From: Candidatus Parcubacteria bacterium
Lineage (GTDB): Bacteria > Patescibacteriota > Saccharimonadia > Saccharimonadales > Saccharimonadaceae
DNA length: 64,000 bases
Assembly (NCBI GenBank): GCA_023432445.1
Contig: JAEYUP010000001.1
Location: 372,001-436,000 of the forward strand
Reading direction: 5' to 3'
This document shows, in pieces, positions 58,524-64,000 of this stretch. Position 1 is the first letter of the stretch. Every line of letters begins with the position of its first letter. Position numbers and translations under genes: made by a program. Under the pieces are notes generated by a model. The model was not told the origin of the DNA. It saw nothing but the letters and a program-made list of their open reading frames with translations, and made no database searches.

Positions 58524-61043
58524 ATGAAGAAACTGGCAGTCATCGACGGAAAATCTATCTTTTATCGCGGCTACTATGCGATGCCAGGCCTGTCGCTGCC
58601 AGACGGTACGCCGACCGGCGGAGTTTATGGGTTTGCTTCGATCGCCATAGAACTTATAAAAAAGTTAGAGCCAGACTACGTGGCGGTCGCCTGGGACAAG
58701 CCAAAGACAAATATTCGCAAGCGCCGCGAAATATACCCAGAGTATAAAGCTGGTCGCAAACCCGCACCAGCCGACTTTTATGCCCAAATACCACTTCTTA
58801 TGGAGCTGCTGGAGGCATTTGGTTGGCCGTTTTATGAGCTCGACGATTACGAAGCTGACGACATTATGGGCGCTTTTGCCAAGCAGGCGACAGACAAGGG
58901 AGTGGAGACTTATCTACTAACCAGCGATCTTGACGCTTTACAGCTAGTCGGACCACTTACTAAGGTCTACGCCATTAAAAATGGCCTTAGCAATCTAGAA
59001 GAGTTCGATATACCGGCTTTCGAGGCTAAGTATGGCATCGAGGTAGAGCAGTTCCTCGACCTAAAATCTCTAAAAGGCGACGCTTCCGACAATATTCCAG
59101 GTGTTCCCGGTATTGGCGAAAAGACTGCCATCCAGCTCTTGCAGGATTACGGCACTTTAGACAGTGTTTATGCGCATATTGATGATATCAAACCAACTAT
59201 TGCCAAGAAGCTGATAGCGGGCAAAGAGTCGGCTTATATGAGCAAAGAGATAGGCCGTATCTGGACAGACGCTCCGGCCAATCTTGATTGGGACGTGGCT
59301 AGTATTGATGACATTGATATACCAAGGGTGGCCGCTATCTTAGAGCGCCTTCAATTTCATTCATTGACCAAGCGCTTGCCGAAATATATGCAACAACAGG
59401 TCGAATTGATTGAAAGACCACCTCTTACGGCTTTGGAAAAAGCCGATTGGCCCGATACCTTCACCATAGACGGACCTGTTTTTGTCGAACTATCTGGTAA
59501 AGAAGTCTGGTTGTCGGTAGACGGCAAACAAGTAATTTCACGACCGGTTAAGGACGTTGAGCCCGTAGTTTGGCGTTCACTGGAGTGGGCGACTATTGTC
59601 AGTTATGACGTAAAAGCGCTTTACCATGGTTTGGCGGAGTTTGGCGTATTTCCTAGGTTCCAGACCGTTCACGACCTTCGACAAGGGGCTTTTTTGATCG
59701 ACCCTTTGGCGCGTGACCGGACTAGGGCTGGTCTCGTGGGTGGCGATACAGACGACATGAGCGAGGTTTTGGCGGGTCTGGTTAGTGCGTACGCTGAACA
59801 ATTGAAGTCGTTTGGAGAAATGCCGAGCATAGCCAAAATTGCGACTGAACTAGACTTTCCTCTGACCTATAATCTTTTCCGGATGGAGCGCCGGGGCGTA
59901 AAGATTGACCCTAAAAAACTGGCGGACCTAAGTGACTCTCTGGAGAAAGAGCGTCAGGTTCTTGAACAAGAAATGTATGCAATGGCAGGGCGCGAATTCA
60001 ACATCGCTAGCCCAACGCAGCTAGCCGAAGTACTTTTTACAGACCTAAAACTGCCAACTACCGGAGTAAAGAAGGGTAAGACGGGCTATAGTACAGGTCA
60101 GGCGGAGCTAGATAAACTACGCGGCCAGCACCCCATCATTGAGCTAATTGAAAAAACCCGCGAGCTAGCAAAACTCAAGAATACCTACACCGACGCTTTG
60201 CCTAAGTTGGCTGATACCAAGGGTAGGATACACTCGACATTTAACCAAGATGTTGCGGCCACCGGGCGACTAAGCAGTACCAACCCAAATCTTCAGAATA
60301 TACCGATTCGCACCGAACAGGGCCGTCAAATAAGAGAGGCATTTATTGCGGATGACGGCAATGTGCTGGTTAGTGCTGACTATTCGCAGTTCGAGCTACG
60401 ACTAGCGGCAATCTTAGCAAACGACACCGGGCTGATTGAGGACTTCAATGGTACGGTTGATATTCACACCAAGACGGCGTCTGAGGTTTATGGTATACCG
60501 CTCGATCTTGTAACCAAAGATCAGCGCCGTGCCGCGAAGGTAATCAACTTTGGCGTACTTTACGGCATGAGCCCACACGGCCTGGCTGCGGCCACGGGTA
60601 TGTCGTTTGTCCAAGCGAAGACATTCATTGACCAGTATTTCGAACTTCGCGCTCCTATACGCCAGTTTATTGATGCGACGTTAGAAAAGGCCAGAACCGA
60701 TGGATATGTCGAGACATACTATGGTCGCCGCCGACCGACACCAGACATAACCAGCTCTAATTACATGGTGCGGTCCGGTGCCGAGAGAGCTGCTGCTAAT
60801 ATGCCGATTCAGGGCACCGAGGCCGATCTCATGAAAAGGGCTATGCTAAGAATTGACGAAAAGATTGATGGGCTCGGAGACCAGATACTGCAAATACACG
60901 ACTCGATACTCGTAGAGTGCCCGAAGGCTAACGCCGAAAAGGTGGCGGCTATATTGAAAGAAGAGATGGAGGCGATATCACCAGAGCTTGAGATACCGCT
61001 AAAAGTGGACGTTTCAATTGGTGAGAATTGGGGGGAATTATGA
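58524..61043 (+). CDS. polA: DNA polymerase I
   Basis: An 839-aa protein. It has a 5'-3' exonuclease domain (VIDGKSIFYRGYYAMPGL, SDNIPGVPGIGEKTA), a central 3'-5' exonuclease-like domain whose acidic catalytic residues are not visible (FVELSGKEVWLSVDGK), and the polymerase: motif A VSADYSQFELRLAA, motif B RRAAKVINFGVLYGM, motif C QIHDSILVE. It fills gaps and removes primers. ATG 58524 is chosen over the upstream 58476; TATACT (58512-58517) ends 6 nt before it, and AAGGAG lies between. Confidence 0.97.
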   Translation: MKKLAVIDGKSIFYRGYYAMPGLSLPDGTPTGGVYGFASIAIELIKKLEPDYVAVAWDKPKTNIRKRREIYPEYKAGRKPAPADFYAQIPLLMELLEAFGWPFYELDDYEADDIMGAFAKQATDKGVETYLLTSDLDALQLVGPLTKVYAIKNGLSNLEEFDIPAFEAKYGIEVEQFLDLKSLKGDASDNIPGVPGIGEKTAIQLLQDYGTLDSVYAHIDDIKPTIAKKLIAGKESAYMSKEIGRIWTDAPANLDWDVASIDDIDIPRVAAILERLQFHSLTKRLPKYMQQQVELIERPPLTALEKADWPDTFTIDGPVFVELSGKEVWLSVDGKQVISRPVKDVEPVVWRSLEWATIVSYDVKALYHGLAEFGVFPRFQTVHDLRQGAFLIDPLARDRTRAGLVGGDTDDMSEVLAGLVSAYAEQLKSFGEMPSIAKIATELDFPLTYNLFRMERRGVKIDPKKLADLSDSLEKERQVLEQEMYAMAGREFNIASPTQLAEVLFTDLKLPTTGVKKGKTGYSTGQAELDKLRGQHPIIELIEKTRELAKLKNTYTDALPKLADTKGRIHSTFNQDVAATGRLSSTNPNLQNIPIRTEQGRQIREAFIADDGNVLVSADYSQFELRLAAILANDTGLIEDFNGTVDIHTKTASEVYGIPLDLVTKDQRRAAKVINFGVLYGMSPHGLAAATGMSFVQAKTFIDQYFELRAPIRQFIDATLEKARTDGYVETYYGRRRPTPDITSSNYMVRSGAERAAANMPIQGTEADLMKRAMLRIDEKIDGLGDQILQIHDSILVECPKANAEKVAAILKEEMEAISPELEIPLKVDVSIGENWGEL

Positions 61044-61633
61044 TAAAGGCCGTCGTATTTGACTGTTTCGGAGTATTTGTTGGCAACCCGTACAAAGAGC
61101 GTGTAGCGATACTAGACAAAGAGAACCCAAAGCTCGCCGAGCAGGTACGGGCACTAAATAGGGCGACCGACAGAGGGCTGCTTTCGCGCGAGGAGTCGCT
61201 GGTAGAAATGGCCGACACGTTAGGTATGGCGCCGGAGGTTTTAGCTAGAGAACAAGATGAGGGCGAAGTTCTTAACGAACGGCTGGTCGAATATGCCAAA
61301 AGCCTAAAAGGGCGATATAAGCTAGCGTTATTAAGCAACGTTAGCGGACGGGAACGTTTGGAGAACAGGTTTCGGCCTCACAAGCTAGACGATTTGTTCG
61401 AGGTCGTAGTCGCCTCTGGGGACGAGGGTTTTATAAAGCCTGAGCCTGAAATTTATGAGATTACATCAAGCCGTCTGGGCGTTGATCCTAGCGAATGCCT
61501 TATGGTGGACGACATCGAGGAGTTTTGTGCCGGAGCTGTTTCCGCTGGCATGCAGGCTATTCAGTTCCTATCAACCGACCAAGCCATGGCCGATATATCG
61601 CTCTTGCTTGACAGGGGTGGAGAGAAGGTTTAA
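61040..61633 (+). CDS. HAD-superfamily hydrolase
   Basis: A 197-aa protein with KAVVFDCFGVFVGNPY (motif I), LALLSNVSGRERL (motif II), GFIKPEPEIYEITSSRLG (motif III Lys) and CLMVDDIEEFCAGA (motif IV). The second Asp of the motif I DxD is Phe, seen in some subfamily IA members. A small phosphatase or dehalogenase-type enzyme, substrate unknown. It begins in an ATGA overlap with polA. Confidence 0.85.
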   Translation: MIKAVVFDCFGVFVGNPYKERVAILDKENPKLAEQVRALNRATDRGLLSREESLVEMADTLGMAPEVLAREQDEGEVLNERLVEYAKSLKGRYKLALLSNVSGRERLENRFRPHKLDDLFEVVVASGDEGFIKPEPEIYEITSSRLGVDPSECLMVDDIEEFCAGAVSAGMQAIQFLSTDQAMADISLLLDRGGEKV

Positions 61634-61642
61634 GGTATATTT

Positions 61643-62254
61643 ATGGCACGCTACTCTTATCGAACTCGTCGTTTTCTGCCGGTCGCACTTATTGTGGTGG
61701 CGATTGCAATCGCAATTATCTTATTGGTATCTATTATGCGAGCGGTTCTATTTCCACCTAAGTCCGAAGGGACGCTGGACAAAATCGACAGCACACAGCA
61801 AGCATTGCTAGATACATCGGCCGACCGCTCGGTTCGTTTGGTGGTGCGAGGTCCTATTGTTGCCGATGAAAACTTTCGTTCATATCGCATAACAGTTTCT
61901 CCGAACGAACGACACGTCCAGACATTTAAGGGCTATCTCGGCGAGCAGATAGAGTCAAAACGTCTCGGAAACAACGTTCGAGCTTACGAAGAGTTTGTTC
62001 ACGCCCTGAACCGAGCAAATCTTACTCGGGGCGTTCAGTTTGAAGGCGACAAAAACGATGTTCGGGGCATTTGCGCCACCGGTAGGGTGTCTGAGTATAG
62101 TCTACTTAAAGATGGCACGCCGGTAGAGATGCTTTGGACCTCTACTTGTCAGAGTTCGCCTGGTTCATTAAAGGCTAGTGCGTCTCAGCTGACAGCTTTA
62201 TTTGTGAACCAGATCCCTGATGCCAATAAACTTATCCGTAACGTTTCACTGTAG
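61643..62254 (+). CDS. Hypothetical membrane-anchored protein
   Basis: A 203-aa protein with a basic N terminus (MARYSYRTRRF), one transmembrane helix (about 12-34) and an extracytoplasmic domain (RLVVRGPIVADENFRSYRIT...HVQTFKGYLGEQI) with two cysteines (GICATGRV, TSTCQSS) that could form a disulfide. No known domain. It lies between the HAD gene and mutM on the same strand. Confidence 0.65.
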   Translation: MARYSYRTRRFLPVALIVVAIAIAIILLVSIMRAVLFPPKSEGTLDKIDSTQQALLDTSADRSVRLVVRGPIVADENFRSYRITVSPNERHVQTFKGYLGEQIESKRLGNNVRAYEEFVHALNRANLTRGVQFEGDKNDVRGICATGRVSEYSLLKDGTPVEMLWTSTCQSSPGSLKASASQLTALFVNQIPDANKLIRNVSL

Positions 62255-62260
62255 GCTGTT

Positions 62261-63127
62261 ATGCCAGAACTTCCAGAGGTAGAAACCGTTAGGCGGGGGT
62301 TGTCTGAGAGAATAGTCGGTAAGCAGGTCCGAGTAGTTGAGCGCGATTTTGCTAAATCATTTCCAAACGACCCACAAGAAGTCAGCGCCTTTTTGATAGG
62401 CGCTGAAATTACCGCCGTTAGGCGACGGGCTAAGGTTTTGATGATCGACTTGTCGAGTGGTTATTCGCTGGTTATTCATCTTAAGATGACCGGACAGCTT
62501 GTTTACGATGGCAGTGAAAGGTTTGGGGCTGGGCACCCCAGCGACAGCTTGGTCCAAAAACTACCAGACAAGTCTACTCGCGTCATCATTGAATTTACAG
62601 ACGACAGTAAGCTATTCTTCAACGACCAACGAAAGTTTGGCTGGATGAAGCTGATGCCCACGGCGGCGATAGCGGAACTTACTTTTATGCGCCTTGTAGG
62701 GCCCGAGCCGCTAGAGGACTCGTTCAGTTCGGCGCATTTTGCCAGTCGCCTAAATAAGCATCCAAAAGCGAACATAAAGGCAACTCTACTAAACCAAACT
62801 GTTGTGGCCGGTATTGGCAATATTTATGCCGACGAGTCGCTTTGGGGAGCGCAGGTTCACCCGGCGCGTAAAACTGGTAGTCTTACAGTTGATGAGGTTG
62901 AAAAACTATACCAAGAGGTTAGAGCTGTCATGAACCTGTCTATCGAGAAGGGCGGGTCGTCAAACCAGAACTATGTTAACGCCGAGGGTAAAAAGGGTAG
63001 CTATATGGAATTTGCGCGGGTATTTCGCAAAAACGGTTTGCCGTGTCCGCGTTGCGGGGCGACTATAGAAAAGCTTAGGGTGGCCGGTAGGGGAACTCAC
63101 ATCTGCCGGGTGTGTCAGGTATACTAG
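62261..63127 (+). CDS. mutM: Formamidopyrimidine-DNA glycosylase
   Basis: A 288-aa protein with the catalytic MPELPEVETVRRGL (Pro2, Glu3), HLKMTGQL, NDQRKFGWM, the helix-two-turn-helix GIGNIYADESLW, and a C-terminal zinc finger (CPRCGATIEKL and CRVCQ). It excises oxidised purines such as 8-oxoguanine. It follows the previous gene by 6 nt. Confidence 0.96.
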   Translation: MPELPEVETVRRGLSERIVGKQVRVVERDFAKSFPNDPQEVSAFLIGAEITAVRRRAKVLMIDLSSGYSLVIHLKMTGQLVYDGSERFGAGHPSDSLVQKLPDKSTRVIIEFTDDSKLFFNDQRKFGWMKLMPTAAIAELTFMRLVGPEPLEDSFSSAHFASRLNKHPKANIKATLLNQTVVAGIGNIYADESLWGAQVHPARKTGSLTVDEVEKLYQEVRAVMNLSIEKGGSSNQNYVNAEGKKGSYMEFARVFRKNGLPCPRCGATIEKLRVAGRGTHICRVCQVY

Positions 63128-63131
63128 ACTT

Positions 63132-64000
63132 ATGATAACGGTGCTGACTGGAGATGATGACTTTGCAATTTCTGAGGAAGTTTCTCGTTTGGTGGCTGAT
63201 TTTGATGGCGTGGCCGAACGTATTGATGGCGAGTCGCTGCAGCTAAGAGACCTACCAGACCTATTGATGGGTAGTAGCTTGTTTGCCGACAAGCGTTTAG
63301 TTATAGTCCAGGATCTATCTAAGAGCGCGGCTGTCTGGCAGAAGATGTCGGAGTGGATAGACCGTTTGTCGGACGACATCACGCTGGTTCTGGTGGAGGC
63401 AAAACTAGATAAGCGGACCTTGGTCTACAAAGAGCTAAACCAGAAAGCCAACATCAAAGAACTAGCGAAGTGGAGTGAGCGAGACACCGGCTTGGCGGTA
63501 GACTGGGCAAAGACTCGCGCCAAGGCCGCTGGCCTAGACATGACCGGTGCCGCCTTAAGTCATTTGGTCAGTAGGGTCGGAGCTGATAAATGGCGCCTGT
63601 CTCAAGCCATCGACATCTTATCACTGGCTGAGCCGCCGATTGACCAGGCGACCATCGACAGATCTATAGTCCTGACAGCTTCTGAGAACATCTTTGAATT
63701 GTTTGAGGCGGCGTTAAATAGTAAGCCAGATAGGGTCCGGGAAATTATAAAAACGCTAGAGTTGCAAGAGGAAGTGTATGCGGTGTTTGCCTTGATCGTC
63801 GGCCAGGCCGTGCAACTTTTAGCCATAGCGAGCGCGCCACAAGGCAGCAGCCCTGAAAAAGACTTGGCTATTCATCCATTTGTGGCCTCAAAGCTGCGTC
63901 AACAAGCTCGTCGGCTCGGTATTCGCAAGGTTGAATCAATAGCTAAAGAAGTCGCAGAGACAGACATAGCCCTAAAGACACTGTCTGGTGACCCGTGGCT
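63132..64000 (+). CDS. holA: DNA polymerase III delta subunit (3' end outside window)
   Basis: The visible 289 codons start MITVLTGDDDFAISEEVSRL and continue with SLFADKRLVIVQDLSKS, DITLVLVEAKLDKRTLVYKE and HLVSRVGADKWRLSQAIDIL, the HolA AAA+-like fold. It opens the beta clamp in the clamp loader. TATACT (63120-63125) ends 6 nt before the ATG and overlaps the mutM stop. Confidence 0.9.
   Translation, partial: MITVLTGDDDFAISEEVSRLVADFDGVAERIDGESLQLRDLPDLLMGSSLFADKRLVIVQDLSKSAAVWQKMSEWIDRLSDDITLVLVEAKLDKRTLVYKELNQKANIKELAKWSERDTGLAVDWAKTRAKAAGLDMTGAALSHLVSRVGADKWRLSQAIDILSLAEPPIDQATIDRSIVLTASENIFELFEAALNSKPDRVREIIKTLELQEEVYAVFALIVGQAVQLLAIASAPQGSSPEKDLAIHPFVASKLRQQARRLGIRKVESIAKEVAETDIALKTLSGDPW

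Noticed and set aside
1..64000. TGA recoded as glycine
   Set aside because: Many well-defined proteins end at TGA (for example dnaN, polA) with coupled starts directly after, so the standard code applies.
1..64000. CRISPR array or insertion sequence
   Set aside because: No regularly spaced repeats and no transposase-like ORF were seen.

Overview
The window reads as a chromosomal segment of a Patescibacteria/CPR bacterium, most likely Candidatus Saccharibacteria (TM7). This is an inference from gene content and style. TGA works as a stop codon throughout, which argues against Gracilibacteria/Absconditabacteria. Genes are packed tightly, many have an extended -10 box (TG-N-TATAAT-like) ending 6-10 nt before the start codon, DnaG has lost its zinc ligands, and there is a type IV secretion-like locus with tandem short pilins of the kind found in Saccharibacteria. 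No rRNA, CRISPR array, insertion sequence or prophage was found.

Layout: 1-7.7 kb is a surface-polymer locus (glycosyltransferase fused to a CDP-glycerol glycerophosphotransferase, TagGH-like ABC exporter, an odd Sir2-like protein, GtrB/GtrA-like pair, GT-B glycosyltransferase). 7.7-13.8 kb is the origin region in classical order (jag-yidC-rnpA-rpmH / dnaA-dnaN-recF) with DnaA boxes on both sides of dnaA. 13.7-24.4 kb is the secretion locus: PEGA protein, lysozyme/CHAP protein, a 1012-aa membrane protein ending in a VanY peptidase, VirB4 ATPase, TraC-like and PrgI-like proteins on the minus strand, facing five tandem pilin-like genes on the plus strand. 24.4-33 kb holds hsp20, comF, three serine tRNAs and an arginine tRNA, a HIT hydrolase, valS, a FemAB transferase and tsaD. 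33-41.6 kb holds a very large SGNH hydrolase/Mur ligase fusion, a second FemAB protein, a SIS-domain sugar isomerase, the fourth serine tRNA with a duplicated 3' end, and a GC-rich orphan gene behind a long structured leader. 41.6-46.9 kb is a ribonucleotide reductase region. 46.9-64 kb holds zwf, a type IV prepilin with a FISUMP-like head, pyrG, argS, mscL, orn, dnaG, rpoD, polA, mutM and the start of holA.

The most interesting system is the ribonucleotide reductase. NrdB has the full ligand pattern of the tyrosine-free class Ic enzyme (Phe in place of the radical Tyr, Glu as first ligand). NrdA keeps its three active-site cysteines but lacks the usual C-terminal Cys pair. A separate 56-aa ORF ending in CFGCQ lies about 2.2 kb downstream of the nrdA stop, behind a promoter that matches the nrdA promoter closely over about 45 bp. 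This suggests a redox tail supplied in trans. Three small translationally coupled ORFs, two of them paralogous, sit between nrdA and nrdB.

Other structural themes are convergent genes that share a CTAG tetranucleotide as the stop codon of both strands (five cases plus one CTAA), probable leaderless transcription, and unusual fusions of cell-envelope enzymes.
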